Part shown: one piece after another, positions 34,752 through 44,318 of the stretch
Numbering within the stretch: position 1 is the first letter of the stretch
How the letters are laid out: each line of letters begins with the position of its first letter
Origin: Photobacterium ganghwense
Lineage (GTDB): Bacteria; Pseudomonadota; Gammaproteobacteria; Enterobacterales; Vibrionaceae
Direction of reading: 5' to 3'
Assembly: GCF_003025595.1 (NCBI RefSeq)
Contig: NZ_PYMI01000004.1
Span: 646,939 to 710,938, forward strand
Length of the DNA: 64,000 nucleotides
Notes under the pieces: model-generated
Databases searched by the model: none
Seen by the model: only the letters and a program-made list of their open reading frames with translations
Told to the model about the DNA's origin: nothing
Translations under genes and position numbers: made by a program

Positions 34752-35437
34752 CATTTTTGGCGACCGACAATTATCTAACCGATATCCCTTCATTCCCTCC
34801 CACCTTACCGATTTTTACATCACTGCCCGCAATCTCCTGCTCAGCTTGAGCGGATTCTTCTGACTGACTTTTCTGATAGTTATGCCTGTCTTTTTTCTGC
34901 TTTCTGTCAGCACTTTTTTGTATTTACTGGTTAACATTCATATCGTTATCCACTGCGCATTACGCCGCCAGCCGCTGCCACTTTCAAAAGTAATCCATTA
35001 CAAAAAAGCCAACCAACAACCAAATCGCTCAATTTTCAACCAAACAAAGCGGATATAATTCACAGAAAAACATGAAAAATGGAAACGCGTTTTTACTTAT
35101 ATCGTCAGCATAAAGTCAGCCAAATGTCAGCGCTGTGTCAGGCATGGCTTTTTAATGCTTTTATCAAGTTTTCAGAACAAAAGGCGGGAAAAGTGCAACA
35201 TACCTCACACTTTAGGTATCTTTTACACTGTGAAACTGAATTTTATGTCATTAAGGAAACAATTTGACAATTTGCTTGTCTGTATATGGCAAACTAATAC
35301 AAAAAATAAATGAATAAATAGTCAATACAGACAAAAGAGAGTGATTCATGCCAGGTATGGCGACTTCCATTTTTTCTTTTTCCCATACCTGCCGTATTAA
35401 AAGCCTGCCAACAAATAAAAACGACGAGTTCTAAGAT
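34752..35437. other. Intergenic region before the M23 peptidase
   Basis: About 690 bp, AT-rich toward its end. A leftward frame at 34771-34941 is interrupted by a stop at codon 6; nothing else was recognised. Confidence 0.4.
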
Positions 35438-36751
35438 ATGCCAATACACAACGCGACATTGCCACGGAGATGGTTGTCGACCAAATACATCGGGATTGCC
35501 AGCCTGTCACTGATTACCATGGCGGTGTTCCTGAATAACAGTCAAACGACTAATCGTACAATTCCACTGAACCTTGTCAGTTCGTCCCCATGGACACCCA
35601 ATGAAGATGCACTGACCACAACCACCATTGAACCACCCCGCTACGCTTACACCATTCAGAAAGGTGACACCCTAAGCGAAATCTTCTCCAGGCTGAACAT
35701 CCCATTGAACACTGTTCAACAACTAATGGAAGCCGATTTAAACCACCTGAAAATCGACACCCTCAAACCAGGTAACAGCATGCGCTTCTGGCTGGCTGAC
35801 GATCAACGGCAACTTAAACGCCTTGAACTCGAATTTACGCTGGCGCAAAAAGTCATTTATGAACGTCTGGATGATGAAAACTTCAATGTGGAAGAAATCG
35901 CTATTCCGGGTGACTGGAGCGATGTGATTGCCAATGGTGAAATCCACGGCAGTTTTGCTAACTCAGCCAAAAAAGCCGGTCTAAAAGCCACGGAAGTGCA
36001 TGAAATCACCAGCTTGCTGAAAGATAAGCTCAATTTTTCTCGCGATCTTCGTGCCGGGGATAAATTTGAAGTGGTGGTGTCCCGTCAGTCGGTTAAAGAA
36101 AAACTGACCGGGCAGCATGAATTGCGGGCTATCCGTATCCATAGCCGTGGCCAGACCATTTCGGCTTATCTGCACAGTGATGGTAACTTCTACGACGCCA
36201 AAGGCGACAGCCTGCAACGTGCCTTCATGCGCTATCCATACGCCACCAACCAGCGCTGGCGAATCAGTTCCCAGTTTAATCCTAAGCGCCACCACCCGGT
36301 CACCGGACGCGTTGCGCCACACAATGGTGTCGACTTCGCCACCCCGCGTGGTACACCTGTACTGGCAACCGGTGACGGCGTTGTTGTCCAAACTGTTAGT
36401 CACCCGTACGCTGGTAAATATGTGGTCATCCAACATGGAACCAACTACAAAACCCGCTACTTGCATAACAGTAAGATACTGGTCAAGAAAGGACAGAAAG
36501 TCTCACGTGGCCAGCGTATCGCCCTGGCGGGCAGCACCGGTCGCGTTACCGGCCCTCACATTCATTATGAGTTCCTGATTCGTAACCGTCCGGTGAACCC
36601 ATTGACTGCCAATATCCCTATGGCCTCTTCGGTGCCAAGCAAGGAGATGGGACAGTTTAAAGAAACGGTCGCGATGTATAACACCATGATGAAAGATGAT
36701 CAGAAGGGAATACTTCGCCTGGCTAAAAACAACAACCAGCCCAAAGACTGA
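35438..36751 (+). CDS. M23 peptidoglycan DD-endopeptidase (MepM/Shy-like)
   Basis: 437 residues: an N-terminal membrane anchor (about 15-33), a LysM-like module (YTIQKGDTLSEIFSRLNIPL, about 68-110), a middle domain, and a C-terminal LytM/M23 domain with the zinc ligands in HNGVDFA and HIHYEF. It should cut D-Ala-mDAP cross-links to allow cell-wall growth, like E. coli MepM and V. cholerae ShyA. No Zur-like box, as found for ShyB, was seen upstream. A terminator follows at 36794. Confidence 0.9.
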   Translation: MPIHNATLPRRWLSTKYIGIASLSLITMAVFLNNSQTTNRTIPLNLVSSSPWTPNEDALTTTTIEPPRYAYTIQKGDTLSEIFSRLNIPLNTVQQLMEADLNHLKIDTLKPGNSMRFWLADDQRQLKRLELEFTLAQKVIYERLDDENFNVEEIAIPGDWSDVIANGEIHGSFANSAKKAGLKATEVHEITSLLKDKLNFSRDLRAGDKFEVVVSRQSVKEKLTGQHELRAIRIHSRGQTISAYLHSDGNFYDAKGDSLQRAFMRYPYATNQRWRISSQFNPKRHHPVTGRVAPHNGVDFATPRGTPVLATGDGVVVQTVSHPYAGKYVVIQHGTNYKTRYLHNSKILVKKGQKVSRGQRIALAGSTGRVTGPHIHYEFLIRNRPVNPLTANIPMASSVPSKEMGQFKETVAMYNTMMKDDQKGILRLAKNNNQPKD

Positions 36752-36793
36752 TAACCAGAGCTTTATCGCGGTAACCAGGATCAAATAGCATCT

Positions 36794-36826
36794 ACGGGGA
36801 GATCTCTTTTCCCCGTGGGTGTTTTT
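36794..36826 (+). terminator. Intrinsic terminator after the M23 gene
   Basis: ACGGGG and CCCCGT stem with an 11-nt loop, then GGGTGTTTTTG. Confidence 0.65.
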
Positions 36827-36912
36827 GCTTGTTTACTGCTCACGGATGATGGTCATCAGTGATAAATAGCGGGGGCAGATGGCGTGTTTGATCACGCACT
36901 TCAATGGCTTCT

Positions 36913-36972
36913 GTTGAGGTTGAGGTTGAGGTTGAGGTTGAGGTTGAGGTTGAGGTTGAGGTTGAGGTTGAT
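36913..36972. repeat. Hexamer tandem repeat (GTTGAG), 10 units
   Basis: Nine exact GTTGAG units followed by GTTGAT lie between the M23 gene and the end of modF. It creates a false Val-Glu repeat frame on the plus strand. Perfect units suggest length polymorphism. Confidence 0.95.
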
Positions 36973-37083
36973 AATGAGAACCTAAGCCCACAGCCAGAAC
37001 AACATTTACCAAGCAAAAATCTAGACGGTAAATGGAGGTATTGCCGGAATAACACATTCCGACAATTTCCATACCAGACAACC

Positions 37084-38658
37084 CTATACAGCCGAGATGA
37101 CAACGTCATAACGGCTTTTTGTCATGCCTGTTATTTCGTTATCCGTACCGTTTTGTGGACTGTCTGAGCTCTCTGATTTAACAATAAAGTCGACATAATT
37201 CCGGATGGCCGGTAGCCGATCTTCATCATGGTGGGATACGTACAATAACTGGCTAAGCTGATCGCGGGCAATCATATTCAGCACCTGATAGACCAGTTTA
37301 CGATTAACGAAATCCAGCCCCTGATAAGGCTCGTCCAAAATCAGCAAGGCAGGCTGTTTGATGAGCGCCCGGCCAATCAGCAACAGTCGTTGCTGCCCAT
37401 AGTCCAGTTCGCGGAAACCCGTGTGCGCATCATCTGACATTGCCAGAATTGCGAGCCAGTCATGGGCCTGCTGAATTTGTTTTTTCGATGGTGAATCATA
37501 CAGCCCAATCGAATCGAAAAAGCCTGACAGTAGCACTTCCAACGCACTGCAGCTAACGCGATACTGCAGATGCAACGCTGAGGAGACTACCCCGATTCGC
37601 CGTTTGATATCCCAGATACTTTCGCCGCTGCCACGGCGATACCCCAGCACGCTCATATCATTGGCATAACACTGTGGATGGTCTCCCAGAATCAACGCCA
37701 GCAAAGTGCTTTTTCCGCAGCCATTCGGCCCCCTGATCTGCCAGTGCTGACCCGGTTCTATTCGCCAGTTCACCGCCTCGAAAATCTGCCGATCAAAGTA
37801 TTCCACTTTTCCATTTCGCAGCTCCACCAGCGGCTCGTCTCTGGTAACAACCTGTTGTCTCTCCTGATGCCGTTGGCGAATCAGAGCCATGACCTCATCG
37901 CTACGTTGCGTAGACAATGCCTCAAGCTGACGCAGCACCGGATGATGGCTGAATTCTGCCACCGTCATCCCTTCACTTAAACTGACAGTACTCAGGGCAC
38001 CAGCCGGACCACGCTTGCTGCTGCCTTGGACATTCATCGTTTGTTCAGTGAACATGGCAACATGGGTGATGCAATCAGGAAGGTGCATTTCGCGGGCACT
38101 GATCAAGACCAGCGTCATTTGCTCTGACAAGGTATTCAGCAACGCTGACAGCGCCGTCTGGTGAGCGGCATCCAGTCCGTCATAGGGGTCATCCAGCACC
38201 AGTAATTCGGGTTCAGTTGCCAGCGCCCGCGCCAACATCAGACGACGGGTTTCCCCGGTCGATAACTGGCGAAAACCACTGTGGCGTAAATGCTGCAAAT
38301 CCAGCTGTGCCAGCAAAGTCTCCAGTTGCTCCGGCGAATGGCAACAGTCAGCAATCAGATATTCTACAGTGTGGCCAAAGTCGATCTGATCAATGTAATC
38401 CGTCTCCTCTTGCGCCAACTCCTCTTCCAGCAATGCCTGCTGAGAAGCCAGCGACACCACGCCCACTCGCTGAGGTATACCAGTTACCGATCCGGAATCC
38501 GGCACACGTTCACCACTGAGGAGTTGCCCGAGTAACGAGCCGAACCGGGAATACGCTGAGAAAATCATCCAATGCTGACCAGGTTCTATACGCCAGTTAT
38601 CAACCTGCAGCCGGCCATGTGGCACAGCCAACAGCAAATCTGTCACGGCTATCGACAT
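37084..38658 (-). CDS. modF: ModF-type tandem ABC ATPase
   Basis: 524 residues with two ABC domains and no membrane segments. The second (from about 275) is canonical: Walker A GPNGCGKSTLL, the ModF-specific RRGSGESIWDIKRRIGVVSS and FFDSIGLYDS, and Walker B LLILDEPYQGLD. The first keeps LSTGETRRLMLARAL and LVLDDPYDGLD, but its Walker A position reads FSAYSRFGSL, lacking the GxxGxGKS loop. ModF is linked to molybdate metabolism in E. coli, but its role is unclear; no modABC genes adjoin it here. Confidence 0.9.
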   Translation of the reverse strand: MSIAVTDLLLAVPHGRLQVDNWRIEPGQHWMIFSAYSRFGSLLGQLLSGERVPDSGSVTGIPQRVGVVSLASQQALLEEELAQEETDYIDQIDFGHTVEYLIADCCHSPEQLETLLAQLDLQHLRHSGFRQLSTGETRRLMLARALATEPELLVLDDPYDGLDAAHQTALSALLNTLSEQMTLVLISAREMHLPDCITHVAMFTEQTMNVQGSSKRGPAGALSTVSLSEGMTVAEFSHHPVLRQLEALSTQRSDEVMALIRQRHQERQQVVTRDEPLVELRNGKVEYFDRQIFEAVNWRIEPGQHWQIRGPNGCGKSTLLALILGDHPQCYANDMSVLGYRRGSGESIWDIKRRIGVVSSALHLQYRVSCSALEVLLSGFFDSIGLYDSPSKKQIQQAHDWLAILAMSDDAHTGFRELDYGQQRLLLIGRALIKQPALLILDEPYQGLDFVNRKLVYQVLNMIARDQLSQLLYVSHHDEDRLPAIRNYVDFIVKSESSDSPQNGTDNEITGMTKSRYDVVISAV

Positions 38659-38674
38659 CCTTCACTTCCTTATG

Positions 38675-38709
38675 AAAAAACGGTTTGATATCCATTAATA
38701 CCAAACCGT
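38675..38709 (-). terminator. Intrinsic terminator of the hydroxyproline operon
   Basis: ACGGTTTG and CAAACCGT pair; reading leftward the stem is followed by six T, just after the aldehyde dehydrogenase stop. Confidence 0.8.
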
Positions 38710-38720
38710 CTGACCAAGCT

Positions 38721-40232
38721 CTAGTTCTGCAACCAAATTGTCTTGGTTTGCAGATACTGATCAAAGGCCTCCAGCCCGTTGTCCCGGCCGCCGAACCCGG
38801 ACTGCTTATACCCGCCGAACGGGGTCGCGATACAGCCTTCGCTGAAACAGTTCACCGAAACGGTCCCGGCTTTCAGCTGACGTGACACCCGATGCGCACG
38901 GCGGATATCCGCGGTATACAGCGACGCTGCCAACCCGTACTGACCATCATTGGCCAAGCGAACCGCCTCTTCCTCCGAATCAAACGTGGTGACGGCCAGA
39001 ATCGGCCCGAACACTTCCTCCTGAAACAGGGCCATCTCCGGCGTGACATTATCGAAAATGGTCGGCTCGACAAACAATCCGGCACCGATGTCCGGCGTGC
39101 CACCGCCATGAACCAGCGTCGCCCCTTCCGCTTTCGTCCGTGCCAGATAGCCACGCACTTTTTCAAAATGCGCCGGCTCAATCATGGGACCGATGCTGAC
39201 CTGTGGATCTTGCGGGTCACCCAATTTCCAGTTATCCAGACCAGCTTTAAGTTTCTCGACCAGAGCGTCTTTAATGCTGGTATGAACCAGAAGACGAGAG
39301 CCACAACTGCAGTTCTCACTCATGTTCCAGAACGCAGCATTGAGCACATCACCGACAATCTCATCCAGACTGTAGACATCCGGGAATATGATCTGCGGAC
39401 TTTTACCGCCGCACTCAAGCACAATCTCTTTCAGGTTGCTTTGAGCCGAGTATTGCAGGAACAGCCGACCAACTTCTGTGCTGCCGGTAAACGACACCAC
39501 ATCCACATCCGGATGCAGCCCTAACGGCTGGCCGACTGCCTCCCCCAGACCGGTCACCAATGACAGTGTCCCTTTCGGAACACCCGCCTCATGCGCCAAC
39601 TGGACCATACGATAAGCACTCAGGCTGGTTTGCTCGGCTGGTTTCACAATCACGGCATTGCCTGCCGCCAACGCCGGGGCAACTTTCCAGGCAAACATCT
39701 GCGCCGGGAAGTTCCACGGCAGCACAGCCCCAACCACACCAATCGGTTCTTTGACAATCAGTCCCAAGGTATCGCTATCCGTCGGCGCTATTCGGCCAAA
39801 TACTTTGTCGATGGCTTCGGTGTACCAGGCAAAGGTGTGAATGGTCTCCGGTATATCGGTATTCAGGCACTCGCTGATCGGCTTACCGGCATCAACACAA
39901 TCTAATGCTGCCAACTCTTCGCTGTGTTCAGTCATCAGCGCCACCCAGCGTTGCAAAATGGCCTTACGCTCGCCCAGTGGCAGCGCAGACCATTCACCGG
40001 ATTCGAAACTGGTGCGGGCCGCTGTCGCTGCCGCGTTAACCACCTGTTCATTGCCCGCTTCGATCTTGCCGATTGTTTTACCGTCGTAGGGACTCAGAGT
40101 CGCAATGGTTGCCCGCTCACCCGACAAGCCGGACACCAGACAACCCGCAAACAACTCGCCACACTCTGCGGCGGCAAACACCTGCTCTTTGGTTAAAGGC
40201 ACTGTAGATACAGACTTATTTGTTAATGGCAT
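38721..40232 (-). CDS. Aldehyde dehydrogenase, probable 2-oxoglutarate semialdehyde dehydrogenase
   Basis: 503 residues of the ALDH superfamily, similar to PuuC-type enzymes. NAD-binding FTGSTEVGRLF, general base region LECGGKSPQ and catalytic Cys in ENCSCGSR (the position of VCTAGSR in relatives). It starts 11 bp after the DapA-like gene with AGGAGG upstream, and is last in the hydroxyproline operon. In that pathway it would oxidise alpha-ketoglutarate semialdehyde to 2-oxoglutarate. Specificity is inferred from context. Confidence 0.9.
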   Translation of the reverse strand: MPLTNKSVSTVPLTKEQVFAAAECGELFAGCLVSGLSGERATIATLSPYDGKTIGKIEAGNEQVVNAAATAARTSFESGEWSALPLGERKAILQRWVALMTEHSEELAALDCVDAGKPISECLNTDIPETIHTFAWYTEAIDKVFGRIAPTDSDTLGLIVKEPIGVVGAVLPWNFPAQMFAWKVAPALAAGNAVIVKPAEQTSLSAYRMVQLAHEAGVPKGTLSLVTGLGEAVGQPLGLHPDVDVVSFTGSTEVGRLFLQYSAQSNLKEIVLECGGKSPQIIFPDVYSLDEIVGDVLNAAFWNMSENCSCGSRLLVHTSIKDALVEKLKAGLDNWKLGDPQDPQVSIGPMIEPAHFEKVRGYLARTKAEGATLVHGGGTPDIGAGLFVEPTIFDNVTPEMALFQEEVFGPILAVTTFDSEEEAVRLANDGQYGLAASLYTADIRRAHRVSRQLKAGTVSVNCFSEGCIATPFGGYKQSGFGGRDNGLEAFDQYLQTKTIWLQN

Positions 40233-40243
40233 CGCGGAACCTC

Positions 40244-41119
40244 CTATTGCAGAGCGGCATCAAGCAGTTGAAGAAAGGCTTTTTGATCTTCATCGCTGAT
40301 TGGCAGCAGAGGCGCACGGATCGCGCCGACGTCTTGGCCACGGTGAATCAGTGCCAATTTGGCTTTCTGGTTGTAGTCGGCCGATTCCTGGTTCTGAATC
40401 ACCGGCAGCAGTTTCGTCATAATGGCACGCAGCGCGTTGTAATCACCGATTCGCGCGCATTCCAGCATCTGCACATGTGCTTCAGGTAAGTAGTTAGCCG
40501 CACCACCGATCCAGGAACGCACGCCCCAGAACAGATAATCCGCGCCCTGATCGTCAGAGCCACAAACTACGGAGAAATTATCCAGGTTGGCATTAATCAA
40601 TGACAACGCACGGGTAAAATCACCGCTGCTTTCTTTGATCCCGACAATATTCGGATCACGGCTGAGTTCAATCACGGTGTCGACCTCAATCTCAACACCG
40701 GAGCGCGCCGGGAAGTTATACATAATGATCGGCAAGCCGACTTCCAGGCTCACTGTCTGGTAGTGAGTAACGATTTCGCGCTGCTGCGGCAAACAGTAAA
40801 TCGGCGGTGCCAGCATCAGCGCCTGATAACCCAGGGCTTTCGCCTGCTCCGCTTTTCGCACAGAACCCTGGGTGTGGGTATCATTCACTCCGGCGATCAG
40901 CAGGGCGCGATCCCCGACATGTTCGGCGATAAAAGTGAGTACCTGCGTACGCTCCTCATCACTGAAAGCGTAGTATTCCCCGGTCGTCCCACAGGCTACA
41001 ATCCCGGCTACACCGGCCTCCAGCTGCCAGTCCAGCAGCTTGCCCAGCGCATCAAAATTAACCTTATTCTCTTCCGTGAACGGGGTCACTACAGGAACAA
41101 AAATACCGTCGAGTTTCAT
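40244..41119 (-). CDS. DapA/NAL-family protein, probable pyrroline-4-hydroxy-2-carboxylate deaminase
   Basis: 291 residues forming a TIM barrel. Start block GIFVPVVTPFTEENKVNFDAL, substrate motif CGTTGEYYAFSDEER, the barrel Tyr in MYNFPARSGVE and Schiff-base Lys in VGIKESSGDF. Members in hydroxyproline clusters deaminate delta1-pyrroline-4-hydroxy-2-carboxylate to 2-oxoglutarate semialdehyde; the neighbours support this over dihydrodipicolinate synthase. The ribosome site is AAGGAGATAG. It is separated from the NhaC-like gene by 157 bp with a GC-rich inverted repeat. Confidence 0.9.
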   Translation of the reverse strand: MKLDGIFVPVVTPFTEENKVNFDALGKLLDWQLEAGVAGIVACGTTGEYYAFSDEERTQVLTFIAEHVGDRALLIAGVNDTHTQGSVRKAEQAKALGYQALMLAPPIYCLPQQREIVTHYQTVSLEVGLPIIMYNFPARSGVEIEVDTVIELSRDPNIVGIKESSGDFTRALSLINANLDNFSVVCGSDDQGADYLFWGVRSWIGGAANYLPEAHVQMLECARIGDYNALRAIMTKLLPVIQNQESADYNQKAKLALIHRGQDVGAIRAPLLPISDEDQKAFLQLLDAALQ

Positions 41120-41276
41120 AACTATCTCCTTGAAATGTCAGGCCGGACTCCTGGCCGGCCCCAGTAAAATGATGCAGAACATCAGTAATTTGGTTGCGTC
41201 TAAATCGTGTTTTGAACATTCAGAGTCTCACCTCAGCGCCTCACTCAGGGTCTCAAGCCGAGCCTCGTTCAACGTC

Positions 41277-42722
41277 TCAGGATGCGGGTTCAGCCTTGGC
41301 AGGCTGAGCCGCGGTGTTTGTAGCTTCACCAGTCGGTGTAGTCCGCCAGATGGCAATATTGGCGTACCCGTAGAACACAGAGATGGCGAGCACAAGGAAG
41401 TGGTACCAAAGGAATGGCAGGTAACCGAGTGTTGACACGCCGAGGGTGGTTGCCATGAACACCCCACCGTCTGACCATGGCACCATCGGTGTGGTCACCG
41501 TGCCGCCCGCTTCGGTATTGCGCGACAGCACGCGTCGGTCAATACCCTGTTGGTCATAGTTTTTCTCGGTGATGGTGCTGGCGGTAATCAGCGACACATA
41601 CGCCGCGCCCCCGAAGAAGTTACCGAAGAAGCCACCCAGCAGGGTCGACAGCGTGAGACGTCCGGCATTGTTTGCCCAGGTCAGGAAACGGTTACAGATC
41701 ACTTGCAGAACACCGATTTGCTCCATCAGACCACCCAGCCCAAGAGCAAACAGGATCAGGGCAATCACTTCCAGCATCGACAGAATCCCGCCACGGTTAA
41801 GCAGCGTATTCAGAAAGTCGACTTCTGAATGCATGGCATTGCCGACATACACCGTACGCACCGCATCCAGCGTCGGCATGCCCTGCGCCACGATGGCACA
41901 GACAATTCCTAGTACAGCGCCGAAGGTGATAACCGGAATCGACGGCATCCGGCGCGACAACAGCAGGATGACAACGGCGGCTGGCAGTAACAACCACGGA
42001 GAAATCGTAAAGTGCTGCTCCAGAGCGACCATTGCGGCGTCTGCGCGGCTGGTGTCAACATTGCCATCGATATAAAAGAAACCGACCAGAAGGAACAGAA
42101 CGAAGGCAATCAGGCACGCCGGGCCGCTGACATACAGCATGGATTTGATGTGGTCGATCAGATCCACTTTACACAGCGAAGCGGTCATCACCGTGGTATC
42201 AGACAGCGGCGACATTTTATCCCCCACGTAGGCGCCACTGATGACAGCACCGGCGACCAGCGGTAAAGGTATCCCGAAGCTGTGGCCAATCCCCATCATC
42301 GCGATCCCAGCCGTGCCAGCGGTACCAAACGATGTCCCGGTCGACAGCGATGTCATCGCACAAATCACAAATGCCGCAGCCAGAAAAATATTCGGGCTCA
42401 TGACACTCAGGCCGTAGTAAATGATGCTGGGAACAATGCCACCGGCAATCCACGAGCCAATCAACGCCCCGACAGTGATCAGAATCAGCACGGCTTCCAT
42501 ACCGTTATGGATCCCTTTAATCAGCCCGGTCTGCATCGCATGATAGGATTGCCCGAGCCGCAGGCCGAGCCCCATGACCAGGAACCAGGTTGCAAATAGC
42601 GCAAGCTGAATAGGCAGCGACAAGACGTTGAGGAACAGGAACATGACGGCAATAAATCCCACCATCAAACCGACCACCTCCATACTGGTCGGCAGCCGGA
42701 TAGCACTAGAGTTGGAACGCAT
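41277..42722 (-). CDS. NhaC-family sodium-coupled transporter, possible hydroxyproline carrier
   Basis: 481 residues from ATG 42722 with AAGGAAGAA upstream, and about 11-12 membrane helices. Family motifs include GTSFGTAGTAGIAMMGIGHSFG and SPLSDTTVM in the core. NhaC proteins are named for Na+/H+ exchange, but many clustered members exchange or import amino acids and organic acids. Its place between the oxidase and the deaminase genes suggests import of hydroxyproline or export of a pathway product. Not proven by sequence. Confidence 0.88.
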   Translation of the reverse strand: MRSNSSAIRLPTSMEVVGLMVGFIAVMFLFLNVLSLPIQLALFATWFLVMGLGLRLGQSYHAMQTGLIKGIHNGMEAVLILITVGALIGSWIAGGIVPSIIYYGLSVMSPNIFLAAAFVICAMTSLSTGTSFGTAGTAGIAMMGIGHSFGIPLPLVAGAVISGAYVGDKMSPLSDTTVMTASLCKVDLIDHIKSMLYVSGPACLIAFVLFLLVGFFYIDGNVDTSRADAAMVALEQHFTISPWLLLPAAVVILLLSRRMPSIPVITFGAVLGIVCAIVAQGMPTLDAVRTVYVGNAMHSEVDFLNTLLNRGGILSMLEVIALILFALGLGGLMEQIGVLQVICNRFLTWANNAGRLTLSTLLGGFFGNFFGGAAYVSLITASTITEKNYDQQGIDRRVLSRNTEAGGTVTTPMVPWSDGGVFMATTLGVSTLGYLPFLWYHFLVLAISVFYGYANIAIWRTTPTGEATNTAAQPAKAEPAS

Positions 42723-42881
42723 AACATTCTTCCTTTTGTTAGTCGTAGTAGTGTTTGCATGAGCCACTATTTCTTACTGCCGCTCAGTATCAGCCTGCAG
42801 AGAAATCAGGAGCTTCAGTTTTATCGTCGTACAGCGTGGTTTCGGCTTGCCTCATCCGGACGTGACTGCGTCACATTCAAA

Positions 42882-44141
42882 TCAGGCTGTGCGAAATCGG
42901 CTCAACCGGTATGGGCTGAGATCCAAAGACGGAGGTTGGTTCAGAGCCAAGTCTCTGATTGACTGCGCGGTGACAGCAGCCTGTGTCAGCCCCAGATGAT
43001 GGTGCCCTAACGCCAGCATGACCTGCTGTTTGGGCCCGACAGCATCGATAATTGGCAGTGAATCTGGCAGTGACGGCCGAAATCCCATCCACGGCGTCGA
43101 ACCGGCCAGATCCAGCGGGTGTTCAAACAAGCTGTCACCCAGTTCTGCCAAACGGTGGGCACGTTCCATGTTGGCAGGACGCTCCAGCCCGGCAAACTCC
43201 ACAGTGCCCGCCAGGCGCAAGCCGTCGGCCATGGGCGTCATAATGAAGCGGCGCTCCGCTGAGGTCACCGCCACCGGAATACGGTGCGATTCATTAGGCA
43301 GCATCAGGTGATAGCCGCGCTCGGTATCCAGCGGAATATCCGTATCAGTCAGCTGGAAAACCAGCGATCGGCTGTGCGCACCAGCGGCAATCAGTACCCG
43401 CGGAACGGTCACAGTGCCGCGAGAGGTATGCAGCTCAACGCCATCCTCAGTCAGGCAACCACCATGAACGTCGAGCTGACGACATTCCGTGCCGAGCGCC
43501 ACGGCAGCATCCACCAGTGACTCCACCAATTTCAGCGGATCAATTACATGGCTGGTTTCCGGAAATTCCAGCGCCCCCAGCACCGTTTTCGCCAGCCCCG
43601 GTACTTTTCGATGTACCTCAACCTGAGAAAGCGGCGTCACGACCACACCGTTTTGCGCCAACGTCTTCGCAAACTGGTGCAATGCCTGACCGGTTTTCTC
43701 CTGTTCAAAGACCAACAGTGATCCCTGGTGATGCATCAGGTCAGCCGCGTCGATGTCACCAAGCAGCGCTTTCCACGCATCAAGGCTGGTGTGGTTAAGC
43801 TGCATCAGGCCATGCTGGCTACGAGCCTGAGCTCCGGCACGCATATTGCTGATTAGCCGGAGCATCCAGGGAAGCAGACGCGGCAGATAACGCCAGTCAA
43901 TCCGGAGCGGGCCAACCGGGTCGAGTAACATGCTCGGGATCTGCGTCAGGATCGCCGGGTTCGCCAGCGGCATGATTTGCTCGGTCGCAATGTGCCCGGC
44001 ATTACCATATGACGCCCCTTGTCCAGGCGCTTCTTTATCAAGCAGCAACACCTTCAGTCCGGCCTGCTGGAGGCGGTACGCGCAGGCACAACCGATAACG
44101 CCGGCCCCGATAATCGCAATGTCGTGATCCATCTTTTCCAT
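42882..44141 (-). CDS. FAD-dependent D-amino acid oxidase-like enzyme, probable D-hydroxyproline dehydrogenase
   Basis: 419 residues of the DadA-like family. The FAD motif is DHDIAIIGAGVIGCACAYRL at residues 5-24 with the following LLLDKEAPGQGASYGNAG. The C-terminus has GFRPSLPDSLPIID, FAD-binding. It would convert cis-4-hydroxy-D-proline to delta1-pyrroline-4-hydroxy-2-carboxylate. Start at ATG 44141 is chosen because the FAD motif follows closely; the frame extends to 44195 but that part overlaps the operator. First gene of the leftward operon, divergent from the epimerase. Confidence 0.88.
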   Translation of the reverse strand: MEKMDHDIAIIGAGVIGCACAYRLQQAGLKVLLLDKEAPGQGASYGNAGHIATEQIMPLANPAILTQIPSMLLDPVGPLRIDWRYLPRLLPWMLRLISNMRAGAQARSQHGLMQLNHTSLDAWKALLGDIDAADLMHHQGSLLVFEQEKTGQALHQFAKTLAQNGVVVTPLSQVEVHRKVPGLAKTVLGALEFPETSHVIDPLKLVESLVDAAVALGTECRQLDVHGGCLTEDGVELHTSRGTVTVPRVLIAAGAHSRSLVFQLTDTDIPLDTERGYHLMLPNESHRIPVAVTSAERRFIMTPMADGLRLAGTVEFAGLERPANMERAHRLAELGDSLFEHPLDLAGSTPWMGFRPSLPDSLPIIDAVGPKQQVMLALGHHHLGLTQAAVTAQSIRDLALNQPPSLDLSPYRLSRFRTA

Positions 44142-44172
44142 TTGTGATCTCATTCCATTAATTTTGCGATCA

Positions 44173-44194
44173 TGTATATTGTATACAATATACA
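44173..44194. promoter_or_regulatory. Perfect 22-bp palindrome in the divergent hydroxyproline promoter region
   Basis: A perfect dyad with core TTGTATACAA lies between the start codons of the oxidase (44141) and epimerase (44319). The core fits the type bound by FadR-like (FCD) GntR regulators, and such a regulator is encoded at 45377. It is the most likely operator of the cluster. Confidence 0.75.
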
Positions 44195-44318
44195 CTAGAG
44201 AGGTGTTGTTAATTCAGCCAGCGCTTTAAAGCTGTTTTGTGATCGGGATCGATCCGGCGCTGAATCGCCGACTTTCGGCTACACTTGATAACTGCGTAAT
44301 TTCAAGGAGATAGAAGTA

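Noticed and set aside
34771..34941. Leftward frame of 57 codons with a charged sequence
   Set aside because: An in-frame TAA at codon 6 and no later start codon; a 50-codon open run is not significant by itself.
36904..37167. Plus-strand frame with a long Val-Glu repeat
   Set aside because: It is a translation of the GTTGAG tandem array with no ribosome site, followed by unrelated sequence and overlapping modF in antisense.
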